From positions 1,440,501 through 1,504,500 of the forward strand of contig JBBBDQ010001186.1 of NCBI GenBank assembly GCA_037127315.1: DNA of 64,000 nt. The letters are read 5' to 3'. A model generated the notes under the pieces. It was not told the origin of the DNA. It was given only the letters and a program-made list of their open reading frames with translations, and searched no databases. Positions 21,849 to 31,407 of the stretch are shown in pieces. Both the position numbers and the translations under genes were made by a program. Origin of the DNA: Ascarosepion bandense. Taxonomy: Eukaryota > Mollusca > Cephalopoda > Sepiida > Sepiidae. How positions within the stretch are numbered: position 1 is the first letter of the stretch; every line of letters starts with the position of its first letter.

Positions 21849-22177
21849 TCAGGTTTTATTGAAAGTGATAGGAAAGGTATATCATAAAGTTTCTTATCAT
21901 TCCACTTGTGTTTTTATGAATTTTATCATTTCAAAAATCAAATTATATAAGAATTATGAAAAGATTTTGTATTTTTGAGCACTTTTGGCTATACTTTTAG
22001 CCAATATCAAGAATGAATTTTGCTTCACTTGCAAATGAATATGTGTGAAGTTTATGTATTTAAAGTCATGTGTATTTTATGTTCCAAACACAGTAAGCAT
22101 ATTATTATTGTGTTCATAATTAATATTATTAAGGGTAGGATTTCTCTTCTTTATTAGTAATGCCTCCATTATTTTTA
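21263..22177. repeat. Large fold-back: imperfect inverted repeat with 210-230 bp arms
   Basis: AATACTGGAGGCATTAGTAA (21266) through AGTATAGCCAAAAGTGCTCA (21445) is complementary to the segment from GAGCACTTTTGGCTATACTT (about 21978) to TTAGTAATGCCTCCATT (about 22170). The space between holds AT-rich DNA and (AT)n at 21797-21842. No transposase seen. Likely a fold-back or terminal-inverted-repeat element. Confidence 0.8.
21797..21842. repeat. (AT)n microsatellite
   Basis: About 22 TA dinucleotides in the loop of the large inverted repeat. Confidence 0.95.
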
Positions 22178-22389
22178 ATTTTAGTACTTGAGTGAAAGCA
22201 GCTGAAATCACTTGGAAAGTTAATAATTATGGAACATGTTTACAATCCTTATCTCCAGGAAAAAGGAAACATGTTAGAATATTGGAAAATTAAATAAAAA
22301 ATTAATGAAATCTTCCTTGTTGGTTGTTTTTAACCAAATATGTTTAAAAGAAAGATTGCTGCCAAAATATACATCAATTATATATATAT

Positions 22390-22640
22390 ACCCTTGTGAA
22401 AATTAATTGAAACAACTGTTTTAGTTTCCTTTCTTTAACCATACATTAAGTTTTTGGTTTTTGGAATGACAAAGTGTAAATCGTTTCTATTTTTTCCTCA
22501 GATTAGGTCATTTGCAATGACGTGTATTAATAAGAATATTTTTCTTCAGTCCTGTTGCATCTTCTTTATAGCACCAGTCTTATATGAGGATAGTCCTGAT
22601 TAGTCGATTCATGTAGTGCTCTTGGGCTGCATTAAGTCAC
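22390..22640 (+). mobile_element. Tc1-like terminal fragment
   Basis: CCCTTGTGAAAATTAATTGA at 22390, then AACAACTGTTTTAGTTTCCT, with a matching downstream region (GACAAAGTGTAAAT, CCTCAGATTAGGTCATTTGC). This parallels the left end of the element at 23606-24119. Only the outer left end is present and no transposase is recognisable. Confidence 0.6.
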
Positions 22641-22814
22641 AAAGAACTTTGGTTTACTTGAAATGTAACTCTCTCGTCCAGTTCTGTGTCACTCACTTTG
22701 CTCAAAAACGAGACTTAGGCATTGCAAAGTTCATTGAATAACTAATTCTACTCCTTCTTTTATTCCATTGAATAAAAATGGTTGGAAGTGTCGTCAAAGT
22801 GATAAGAAAGAGTT

Positions 22815-23400
22815 CACAACAATATCCCATTCTTCATTTTTTTGGTTTCTCTTTCTTCATTGTCTCTTTCTTTGCCTCTCTCTTCTTGCTCTTCAACTCA
22901 TTCCTCTCATTCTTCATTTTTTTTGGCTTCTCTTTCTTTGCCTCTCTCTCTTCTTGCTCTTCAACTCATTCCTCTCATTCTTCATTTTTTTGGCTTCTCT
23001 TTCTTTGCCTCTCTCTCTTCTTGCTCTTCAACTCATTCCTCTCATTTTTCATTTTTTTGGCTTCTCTTTCTTTGCCTCTCTCTCTTCTTGCTCTTCAACT
23101 CATTCCTCTCATTCTTCATTTTTTTGGCTTCTCTTTCTTTGCCTCTCTCTCTTCTTGCTCTTCAACTCATTCCTCTCATTCTTCATTTTTTTTGGCTTCT
23201 CTTTCTTTGCCTTTCTCTCTTCTTGCTCTTCAACTCATTCCTCTCATTCTTCATTTTTTTGGCTTCTCTTTCTTTGCCTCTCTCTCTCTTCTTGCTCTTC
23301 AACTCATTCCTCTCATTCTTCATTTTTTTTGGCTTCTCTTTCTTTGCCTTTCTCTCTTCTTGCTCTTCAACTCCTTCCTCTCATTCATCTTCTTTCACTT
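22815..23400 (+). repeat. 67-bp pyrimidine minisatellite, about 8 copies
   Basis: GGCTTCTCTTTCTTTGCC recurs at 22925, 22992, 23059, 23126, 23194, 23261 and 23331, spaced 67-70 bp, with a degenerate copy before. The unit includes CTTGCTCTTCAACTCATTCC. Because it is almost purely pyrimidine apart from a few purines, no plus-frame stop occurs and all three frames stay open for about 200 codons (Ser/Leu/Phe-rich). That is a repeat effect and not evidence of a protein. The complementary strand is purine-rich and could favour triplex formation. Confidence 0.95.
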
Positions 23401-23448
23401 CTTCTTTCGATATGTATTTCATTCTTTATTAACTTTTCCCCTCTGTCT

Positions 23449-23500
23449 TTTATTTTTTAATCATTTCACCCCATGCAAGACAGTAAAGCTACTATGACAT
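23449..23500 (-). mobile_element. LINE 3' tail, minus strand
   Basis: TTTTTTAATCATTTCACCCC is the complement of the GGGGTGAAATGATTAAAAAA tail that ends the LINE copies at 12690, 30680 and 37030. Only the last tens of bases are recognisable. Confidence 0.7.
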
Positions 23501-23605
23501 AAGAAGAATGAGTGCAAAAGAATAAGAAAAAAGAGAAGCATTAAGGGGCAAGAAAATAAAAGAAGTGGAATCAATAAGATGATAAATAACAACTGACGTT
23601 GCATA

Positions 23606-24119
23606 CACATCCTTGTGCAAATTAATTGAAACAAATGCTTTAGTTTTCTTTTTTCACCTTTTTAGACGCACTGAAGTGACAAGGTGTAATTGAATTTGTT
23701 TTTTCTTCAGATTGTCATTTGCAGTGGTTTGCAGTAATATGAATCTATTTTTAGGTTGTATGACAAAATTTGTTTGGCCTTGATAAATATTGCATCATCT
23801 GCGATGGTATCAAACTTTCATCACACCCAGCCACTCTCAATTAGTTGTTCTATCCCCAATTTCTAAAATTGTAACATTGCTCAAGCACACTGGCAAGCCA
23901 TAGAGAGAGATTGCAGATATTGTTGGTGTCAGCCTTTCAACTGTCAGTCACGTTATCAAGGTGAAGAAACAAACTGGATCCATCAATCCATATCATAAAA
24001 AAATTAGGTCAGATGAGAAAAACAACACCAAGAGATGAGGTATACATGATCAGAAAAAGTGTGAAAGATCCTAGGAAGAAATTATTCATTTTGTTTCAGT
24101 TATTTTGCACAAGAGTGTA
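23606..24119 (+). mobile_element. Internally deleted Tc1-like element
   Basis: The left end CATCCTTGTGCAAATTAATT plus GAAACAAATG is complementary to the right end TTGTTTCAGTTATTTTGCAC plus AAGAGTGTACAT, giving terminal inverted repeats of about 30 bp. Inside, the plus strand encodes REIADIVGVSLSTVSHVIKV, the helix-turn-helix of a Tc1-type transposase. It is followed by KKQTGSINPYHKK and, after a stop, VYMIRKSVKDPRKK. The DDE catalytic domain is missing. It would have depended on an autonomous relative. Confidence 0.8.
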
Positions 24120-24144
24120 CATATATCTATCATATGTGCACATA

Positions 24145-24148
24145 TATG

Positions 24149-24182
<34 letters not shown>
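24145..24182. repeat. (CA)n (TA)n microsatellite
   Basis: About 12 CA dinucleotides and a short TA run at the 5' truncation point of hammerhead SINE copy B. Confidence 0.95.
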
Positions 24183-24183
<1 letters not shown>

Positions 24184-24281
24184 CCGACTGACGCCAATTC
24201 GGTCGGGTTTCAATCCTGGGTAAAAAGCAATCGGATGTCTAAACGTACTGATGAGCTGTGATACAGCAAAACAGATCTGTC
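24182..24281 (+). mobile_element. Hammerhead-bearing SINE, copy B (5'-truncated)
   Basis: It starts within the tRNA-like head (GACTGACGCCAATTCGGTCG), includes B box GGTTTCAATCC, and ends in a hammerhead motif whose predicted cleavage point is after 24281. Copy C follows head-to-tail without a gap, so B is the upstream member of a tandem dimer. Confidence 0.85.
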
Positions 24282-24291
24282 TGTGAATAAC
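24235..24291 (+). ncRNA. Hammerhead motif, copy B (G12 lost)
   Basis: CTGATGA is at 24248-24254, stem II GCTGT/ACAGC is perfect, and GTC ends at 24281. The GAAA core reads AAAA because CAGCGAAAC has become CAGCAAAAC, a CpG-to-CpA change that removes the catalytic guanine (G12). Stem I is weakened to CGTA/TGTG-type pairs. Likely inactive now. Confidence 0.75.
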
Positions 24292-24571
24292 TATTTACAC
24301 TCTCACACCCTGATTGAGCACTCTGGAAGAATGGTAGACTTTGAAAAACAGTAGCTACTCTAGCATCTATGCATCGCTCATTCAGTAATGAATTAGAGCA
24401 CTCTGGCTATTGGGTGCGTATAATGATAATATACACGTTAAAAAGTCTGCCTTCTTCTATCGAGCACCCATAGCTCAGAGGTAGAATAGCTGACTGACGC
24501 CAATTCAGTTGGGTTTCAGCCCTAACCATACTGATGAGCTGTGATACAGCAAAACAGATCTGTCTGCGGAT

Positions 24572-24609
<38 letters not shown>
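24282..24609 (+). mobile_element. Hammerhead-bearing SINE, copy C (full unit, 283 nt to its cleavage site)
   Basis: From the cleavage point of copy B (24281) to that of copy C (24564) is 283 nt. The unit contains CTCTCACACCCTGATTGAGC, the body up to TAATGATAATATACACG, an A box TAGCTCAGAGG (24471-24481) and a B box GGGTTTCAGCC, then the second hammerhead and (AT)n. About 22 nt between B box and hammerhead, present in the other copies, are deleted. In copies A, D and E as well, the ribozyme is followed by AT sequence and then the CTCTCACACC start, showing that these are circularly permuted tandem units. Confidence 0.85.
24521..24575 (+). ncRNA. Hammerhead motif, copy C (G12 lost)
   Basis: CTGATGA at 24531-24537, perfect stem II GCTGT/ACAGC, AAAA instead of GAAA at 24551-24554, GTC at 24562-24564, and the 3' strand TGCGG of stem I intact. 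The outer AGTC strand of stem I is deleted. Predicted inactive. Confidence 0.7.
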
Positions 24610-24613
<4 letters not shown>

Positions 24614-25020
24614 ACAACCCAACTTATACGATCATTATAATAGCTGTAGAAGACGGAACTGCAACACTTAGATAAAACAACAAAATCATGATTTTGTAAA
24701 AGAGGCCTGTCTCTCTCGATTAGTCAAACACCACCGAGCTAAATGGAAACGGACAATAAAGACAAATATACAATAGTAACAATTAACAGGCTTTATTTAC
24801 AACATATACAGATGGTTTTAAAACAGATTGGGGATTTTAAAATATTGAAATCAAGACAAATCAAAGCAATAAAAAAATACTTAAGAAAGAAATGACATGT
24901 GGGATGGGTTTATCTTGTCATGAAGATAAATATTGTTTCGGTAGATGGCCTGAAGTCAACTAACATGCATTTACAAGAGCATATATAAAAAAAAAACACA
25001 TCAAAGGACAAACAACTTAT
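24610..25020. other. AT-rich spacer, nothing recognised
   Basis: No open frame or repeat similarity noted except the GTTACA start after (AT)n, possibly the first bases of a third SINE unit that does not continue. Confidence 0.4.
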
Positions 25021-25420
25021 CTCTTGTTTGAAAAGAGTATTTCTTTTACTTTTCTTTCAATGTCTCTGAGACATTCTGTTTTCTTTTATGCTTTCTTTCT
25101 ACATTTTCCTCCTCCCCTTTCTTTCTCTTTGATTCGTCTGTTAGACGTTCTTTTTTTTTTTTTCTTTGATCCTTGCAGACTCTCTTTTTCTTCTCTTCAC
25201 TGGGTAGAAAATTTGTTGGTGAAATGGATCTCTTTTTGTTTTCTGAGTTTTCTTTCTTTCTCATCTTGTGTAGGGGTTGAGTGGTGTTGATTTTTATCTT
25301 CTTTTTCTCTCTGTCTTTTTCCCTTTTCCAGGGACTGAGACTGTTGATTGAAGTTTCATATTTTTTGTTACGCTGTGGTTGCTTCAGTGTACTGGGGTTT
25401 GATTTTTTTAATCAACCTTT
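25021..25420 (+). other. Pyrimidine-rich region with low-complexity open frames
   Basis: Long CT and T tracts give overlapping Phe/Ser/Leu-rich frames on the plus strand and a Lys/Arg/Glu-rich frame on the minus strand. No domain recognised. Confidence 0.5.
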
Positions 25421-25439
25421 TAGCTCCAAAACTTTATTT

Positions 25440-25735
25440 GGTTCCTACAGGCTTTACACAACTGAATTTATAGCAGACTGTGGCAGGCCTTTGTGTTCAT
25501 TCGCTCAAGTTAAACCTGAATATGGAACTAACTGAAAATGGCCTTTATTTTTGCACCAAGGTTTTGGCACATGACTCATGACTCCCAAATATGGATTCTT
25601 TTGCAGATATGGGTTGAAGGGGTCGCTGCCCACTCCGGTGGTCTTCCAAAGTTCAGGGACATGTTACTGTCAAGGCAGTTTCTGGCTCGATCATCAGGTT
25701 TTCACATGATCAGAAAAAAGGAATCATAAGTCATA
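25440..25735. other. GC-richer island of unknown origin
   Basis: Composition is more balanced than its surroundings. A plus-strand frame (25538-25729) contains IWVEGVAAHSGGLPKF; the minus strand reads FGRPPEWAATPSTH. TTCTTTTGCAG at about 25596-25606 resembles a 3' splice site. It could be a transposon remnant or an exon-like relic. I do not recognise either protein. Confidence 0.35.
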
Positions 25736-25889
25736 CAATCTTTACCCTGTATGCCTGCAAATCGAAATCAAACCATTAATTGTTAATTTCACTCTTTTCA
25801 AATGTATTAACTCTGTTTGTCCTGCTATTTCCTCATAACCAGTGGGGAAAAGAAACAAATTTTAAAACAGAATATTATAAAATTTTTAA

Positions 25890-26042
25890 GTTACATGACC
25901 CAGCAGCCAACAAGAAAAGTAAAAACAACAACAGTCCAGAAAATCATACTACACTGTCTGCCATTTTTCATGAAACCTGCATAAAAGAGATATGACTGCT
26001 CAAATATACAATACACACACACACACACACATATATATATAG
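25890..26042. repeat. Transposon end related to 21560 and 22310
   Basis: CTGTCTGCCATTTTTCATGA and AACCTGCATAAAAGAGATAT, then CTGCTCAAATATACAATACA and (CA)n(TA)n. The same order (TGTCTGTCATTTTGAATTAA, ACCTGTATAAAAGAAAGATT, GCCTAAATACAC) occurs at 21565-21650, and more weakly at 22310-22390. Family unknown. Confidence 0.6.
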
Positions 26043-26224
26043 TGATGCAAAATAAAATTTCAACACAATGATGGAAAATACTAGTTTTGTCCTGAGTACA
26101 GTATGCAAATGTTAGAAAGTGTATACACTCTGATAAAATTTTCAAAGTGTTCAGCCATCTTGTCACGTAGTAGCACTCAGATCAGGGCATTGTCTGTGCC
26201 TGAGCTTTGACAGTGATGCGTGTT

Positions 26225-26480
26225 GTGATATTGTTCAGTGTAGTGAACGAGTCAAGTGCAAGCAGGTGTCATGCCATTGCAAAATGCTTCTTTTGTTCAA
26301 TCAGAGCTATTTAAGAAAGGAAAGGCTGTGGCCCTTCAAAATGCTGGCTTTTGATTTTGGAGAATTGCTCGGCATGATACTTCAGTGGTGTTTCAGTATT
26401 GGCACAAGTGGTCAAATGCACATTTCTGCACCCAGTGACCAGGTTCTAGGGAGCCATGCAGTACATGCACACACACTTGC
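26225..26480 (+). pseudogene. Possible Tc1-like transposase N-terminal remnant
   Basis: In a plus frame, QSELFKKGKAVALQNAGF followed by W.IARHDTSVVFQYWHKW resembles the first helix-turn-helix of Tc1-like transposases. Only this segment is recognisable; it runs into CA/CATA repeats at 26462. Weakly supported. Confidence 0.4.
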
Positions 26481-26939
26481 ATACACACATACATGCACAC
26501 CCATATACAGAGTATATAAAAATCATACATGAAAGTAAAAAGCTAATTTTCCTCAGTGAAAGTTTTGAAAACGCCTAGAGTAAAAGTGAAGTAATGGCAA
26601 CATAAGAATTCAGAAAATTCATACAAAAAAGGCATAAAAATTTGGGTTTATTTTACAAAAAAATAACAGATCTATAATACTCTGCACAGATCTGGCATTG
26701 ATGTTGTTAAAAATGGATGATGACAAAGGCGAAATAAGTCTCTTTCTATTCACATAAATACAAAATCTATTATAACAGTTTTTACATTCATGCATAAATT
26801 TAATAAAATGAAAAATGTTTTATTATGTAACACTCTTTTCTCTCTGCTTCAGGTATATTTTCTTGGTGCAAATATTTTGAGTTTTTGCTTAAAAAATATT
26901 TCAGGTTGAAACAAAAGTTCTGTTTAATCTTATCGTTTA

Positions 26940-27540
26940 TATTACATATGAAGATATTAATGCATATAGAACTATTTAATTGTTGATATACCCTCCATTG
27001 CTTTCTAGAACATCATTCTGTCTGTCAACAAGTTTATAGATACCATATTTTTTAAAATTCTTTAGGTTTTGAGACAAAACCATATTCAACCTTTTCTCTT
27101 GATGTTAACCTTTAGTTATTCAAATGGTTTTGCCAACTCCTAAATAATGATTAGAAGGAGTAAGGTCAGGAGAATATAGAGGAGGAAGCAATATTTTCCA
27201 ATCAAGCTCATTTAAAAGGACTGGAGTCAATCATACAATTTGAAAATAGGGATTATCATGATGAAGGATTATTCCCTTTCTTTTGACTAAGACCATTGAC
27301 AAAATCAGGTAAAACTATGCCTTGTGCATAAATTAGTAGAGAATCATGTATGTGAATGAAGAATTTTCTGGCAAAACATTTTTAAAAGGACCACTTTCCA
27401 GAAATTCCAAAAATAGACGAACCAAAACTCCACTATGAGGAGACCTCATCAGTAAACCAAATTTCTGTCTATAAAAATTGTTATCAAAATGAAAACATTG
27501 ATCGGTGATCAAATAGCACATTTTTATGGTTTTATATGAC
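26940..27540 (-). pseudogene. mariner-like transposase C-terminal remnant
   Basis: Read on the minus strand in changing frames: a HHDNPYFQIV-like block (third-position Asp region), then LNELDWKILPPPLYSPDLTP, which is the PPYSPDLAPSD motif of mariner transposases. Next is FKKYGIYKLVDRQNDVLESN followed by GGYI, the usual C-terminus. Upstream, 27340-27520 may hold the WFTDE region in a poor state. Several stops and frameshifts; inactive. No terminal inverted repeats identified. Confidence 0.7.
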
Positions 27541-27784
27541 AGAAGAAGTGATTTTGTTTTTGTTTTAGTTCAATGTTTTCAGTAAATTTAGATTTTTCTT
27601 TACAGAAATATTTGTGTATAAATATTTTATATCTAAACTAGTCATATATTTGTTTTTGATGTCTATGTTTTTATTTTATTTAAAAGTTCAATATATTATC
27701 TGCAAGGAGCTAAATGTATCAAAAGGTAAGGTTAAAATTTTGGTTAGTGTGCAGTGTAGTTTATGGGGGGGGTGGTGCTGTTTC

Positions 27785-27970
27785 TAATTGTTGCGGAGTA
27801 GTTTTTGCACTGAAGGTTATAATCATGCTATGTTGGTTGCTAATCGACTTAACGCACCCAAAATGTTAGGAAAAAAGATGCTCATCAGACCCAAGAGATA
27901 TAACAGTTAATAATTCCTGCTGTGAAATATGTATTACCCATGAAATTGTAGAATATCTAAAATTTTTTCT

Positions 27971-27975
<5 letters not shown>
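27785..27975. repeat. Fragments of two interspersed repeats
   Basis: 27790-27875 (GAGTAGTTTTTGCACTGAAG, GGTTGCTAATCGACTTAACG) matches 20393-20468. 27890-27972 contains GCTCATCAGACCCAAGAGAT, then CTGTGAAATATGTATTACCC and ATGAAATTGTAGAATATC, an end of the inverted-repeat element at 16848-17515 and 43838-44375. (AT)n follows. Confidence 0.7.
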
Positions 27976-28024
<49 letters not shown>

Positions 28025-28028
28025 ATAT

Positions 28029-28062
<34 letters not shown>
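27973..28062. repeat. Two (AT)n tracts
   Basis: Pure TA runs at about 27973-28017 and 28033-28062, split by AACTGAATATTGCAT; a near copy of that spacer (AACTGAAGATTGCAT) follows the second run. Confidence 0.95.
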
Positions 28063-28066
<4 letters not shown>

Positions 28067-28479
28067 ACTGAAGATTGCATTTAAGCATGAATCAGACTGC
28101 CACCACTAGGTGTTAAATTCAGTGTTCACTTTTATATTTACATATCCCTAATGTTAAGATCTAATCCATTAATTTAGCATACCGTAAAATTATATTTTTA
28201 TCATATAAAGATGTAAGTAAAACCATTCAATACTTATCAAATGTCAACTCAGAGATTGGTCATTCTTTTATCCATTATGTTAACTCTCAACAAGAATGAT
28301 TGCATTGATCACATAAAAACTATTTACAGGTCACAAAAATAATGTCAGAACATTTTTTATTTCTATTTGAACAATAATTGTCACTCTAGTCTTATATTGA
28401 GCACTTTATTAGCAGGAATTCTGTTAAATTTGACATACATTAAATTATATAATTTGGGCATTTTTATCACATTTTATTC

Positions 28480-28532
<53 letters not shown>
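28480..28532. repeat. (TA)n (TG)n microsatellite
   Basis: TATATATATATA then about 19 TG dinucleotides. Confidence 0.95.
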
Positions 28533-28535
<3 letters not shown>

Positions 28536-28769
28536 TCAAACATTATTATACTGGGTTCTTATATTTAAAATAGACACTCTACTTTTTTTAACAGTATGAG
28601 TTATGTATATCTGTCTGCAAATTTAAGAAATCTTTTGTGGATTTGTATAAAGGACATACAGACAGATAAACAGACACACACACAAACATCTTGCCTTTTA
28701 TATATATATATTATCAATTTTCTGCACTATTGTAAGAACTGAAACCTTGAAACTTCTGAATATCTTTTC

Positions 28770-28971
28770 TTATGTCTTTGTTTATGAGTGTATCAAATTT
28801 GATTAAAATCGGACCACTCCTTCTATAACCCGATTTTTTGGATTTTCAATTTTCGATATTTATCAGGGGTACCTCGGCATAAAACCTAGCTAAGAACACT
28901 CACAGACGCTTACAGTACAACTGTGTAAATTTTCAAGAAAATCAGTTCAGCCGTTTTGGAGTCTATAGGTA

Positions 28972-29041
<70 letters not shown>

Positions 29042-29085
29042 ACAGAAACAAAGTTCCATTTATAAAATTAGTTTAGATGTAAACA
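28770..29085 (+). mobile_element. RTE-type LINE 3' end
   Basis: ATCAAATTTGATTAAAATCG ... TTTCAAGAAAATCAGTTCAG then CCGTTTTGGAGTCTATAGGT followed by (AC)n and TTTATAAAATTAGTTTAGAT. This is the familiar 3' UTR signature of RTE-clade elements (CAGCCGTTT...GTAAC(A/C)n...ATATTAGTATAGAT). Only the 3' end is present. The (AC)n at 28977-29036 is part of the tail. Confidence 0.65.
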
Positions 29086-29089
29086 AAAT

Positions 29090-30020
29090 AGTTTCTAAAG
29101 TATTGATGGATTTATATTTATAAAAGATGTCTTCCAGAAATAGGGTAAAATAATAGGAGATTATAAAATGTCCTTAAAAACAAAGAAAAAACTTCTGAAC
29201 TGCTTTGTTATATCCAATCTTCTATATGGTCAGGAATGTTGGATTTTTTTCTTACTGATAAAAACACTGAAAGTGATAATGATTTTGCTCTACCATTAAA
29301 TAAAGAGAATACCATGCATAGAATATATAGTAAATGAGGGGAATAAGAACCACAAAGGAACTAAGCTTAATTATCAGAAAGTGACATCTAAAATTTCTAG
29401 GACATTAAGAAAGATGATTTTCTGGATAAATTGAAAGCAAGTAAACTAGTTCATGAGTCTGGATAGCAGAATAAGGATCACAAGGACAAAAATGGGTAGT
29501 AAAAGGGGAAAGAGTTACTAAAATCAAAAAAAGAATGGTACTTTTGAAAGCCTTAATAGCCAGTGTTCCTAAAAAGAAAGGGCTTACTCAAATTATTTTA
29601 ACATGTTTCAAAGAAATGAGAATGAACTGCATAAATAACATTCTCTTGTTAATGTCTAAATTAATATAACATATGAGAAAGATGATATAATTTAAGAGTA
29701 ACTATGTAATAAATGAATGCAGAAAGAGTACAATTTTTAGAATCTAAAATTTCTCTTTTGATTACAGTCTAATGTTTAATTCATGTTTAGCTGACTGAAG
29801 CTAAAAGTAGCAAACATGGAATGCTGTAGCTTATGCATAAATTATACAAAAGATATTTGTCACTTTTATTAACCTACATACTTCATATCATGATGTTGTC
29901 ACTGATGATTGTCTGGATGCCAAGATACCCTCTATATTTTTCAGAGTCTTCAAAATAGAAACATACAAACACTTTTATTAAACAATGAATAACCTTCAAT
30001 ATAATGTTATATAATATTAA
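29090..30020. other. AT-rich stretch without recognised feature
   Basis: Many short interrupted frames. 29220-29480 has weak hints of a LINE reverse-transcriptase-like tail in broken frames (LLYGQECWIFF-like), which I could not confirm. Confidence 0.35.
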
Positions 30021-30029
30021 AAATACATT

Positions 30030-30690
30030 CAACAGTGCATGGAATACTGTTGTCATATCTGTTCAGGCATCCCTGCTGTTCATCTAAGTGTTCTTGACAG
30101 GCTTCAAAGTAGAATCTGTAATGTGATTGCTCCTGACCTGGCAGCTCAACTCCAGCCACTTTCTTATCAGCTGGATGTGGCTTCATTCTGTCTCTTCTAT
30201 AAATATTTTCAGGGCTTCTGCTCTGACGAACTTAGGTCACTCGTGCCCCCTCCACAAGAATTTACTTGGGCAACCAGACTGGCAACAAGGTCCCACCCTT
30301 TTACAGTTAGATCAACAAAAGGCAGGCGACATTTCTACTCCATCAGCTTCTTTTCTCGCACTTCCTGCCTGTGGAACTTCCTTTCCTGATAGCTACAACT
30401 TCCAAGAATTTAAATGCAAAGTCAATTCCCATCTCTTATCTACTTAACTCCAGCCCATTTCACATCACCCCATGTATGTTGTTCTTTTCCCTTCGCTCTA
30501 CCTTTGTAACTGTCATCACTCCTGTGTTCACATCCTTCTCTTGCCCTTTCTCTTTCACCCCCTGTAGTTGTTCATCTTTGTCTTGACTCTTTTCCTATCT
30601 AAAACTTTAACTCTCTTATGTAGCCCCTTGCACATCAGTGGCAGTACCGCCTTGCTTGGGATGAAATGATTAAAAAAAATATGGCAAAGA
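30030..30690 (+). pseudogene. LINE reverse transcriptase C-terminus and 3' end
   Basis: A plus frame from 30039 reads MEYCCHICSGIPAVHLSVLD, then LQSRICNVI, LQPLSYQLDVASFCLFYKYF, and RRHFYSISFFSRTSCLWNFL. This is the conserved C-terminus of a jockey/CR1-like LINE reverse transcriptase. A frameshift follows, after which the next frame ends with FPDSYNFQEFKCKVNSHLLS and a stop at about 30447. The CT-rich 3' UTR ends in CCTTGCTTGGGATGAAATGA plus TTAAAAAAAAT. It is 5'-truncated. The same family supplies 12361-12690, 36640-37033 and the more complete polymerase at 60800-61530. Confidence 0.85.
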
Positions 30691-30744
30691 TGAATAAATG
30701 TGCTGACAATAAGAAAGATTGTTAAAAAGACATTTTTTTTCTCA

Positions 30745-31407
30745 TGATACTGCTTTTTTAACTACCTTCACTTTTTGGTAATGTTCTTTTGTTTTTTAAA
30801 ACAAAAGAACAAAAGAACTATGGTAATGTTCTTTTGTTTTTTAAAACAAAAGAACATTACCATAGAGTGAAGGTATGATTGGAATTGTAATAAAACTTAA
30901 ACATATAAAAGTGAATTTATACATTTTCTTTGTCCTTGAGAATTTACAACAAAAATAATAAACACTATTTTTTTTATTATATTATTTATTGAAATGGTTG
31001 GCAAAACACTGACAAATTGTCAATCGATTCAAACTTTATAAAATGGTAAATAATAAGGATTTCTTTATAAATGGTTCACATATTTTAATAATTTAGTAAA
31101 TGTTTATAAATTGATGAATAAAAAATTGTTTTCATGTTTATTTCTTTATAAATTGGTAAATGATAAATATTGCATTGTATTAGTTTTTAGAATGTTGCAA
31201 ATATAAAATTATTCTTGTAAATAATCTAATCAATAAAATAGTATTGAATATTTTTTTCTGTAAATTCTCAAGAACAAAAAAATATATAAATTCACTTTCA
31301 TCATGTGTTTAGATTTTATTGCAATTCTAATCATCACTTTGTAAGACAATAAATATTGCCAAAGAGTGAAGATGGTTAAAAAAGCGGTTTCAAGGGAAAA
31401 AACTGTC
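30745..31407. repeat. Fold-back element with about 170-200 bp arms
   Basis: ACTGCTTTTTTAACTACCTT at 30752 is complementary to AAGATGGTTAAAAAAGCGGT near 31367-31386. Further in, GGAATTGTAATAAAACTTAA and CTTGAGAATTTACAACAAAA (30880-30957) are complementary to GTAAATTCTCAAGAAC and TAGATTTTATTGCAATTC (31261-31329). An extra nested palindrome occupies the left arm at 30777-30862. The central 270 bp is AT-rich and codes for nothing. Confidence 0.8.
30777..30866. repeat. Nested double palindrome
   Basis: GGTAATGTTCTTTTG, TTTTTTAAAA and CAAAAGAAC occur twice in succession. The second copy ends CATTACC, so 30777-30820 and 30821-30866 each fold into a hairpin and also pair with each other. Such structures are replication-unstable. 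Confidence 0.85.

Noticed and set aside
22768..23497. Three overlapping plus-strand frames of 196-239 codons
   Set aside because: They arise from a 67-bp pyrimidine minisatellite that lacks stop codons in any plus frame; the peptides are the same repeats in different phases.
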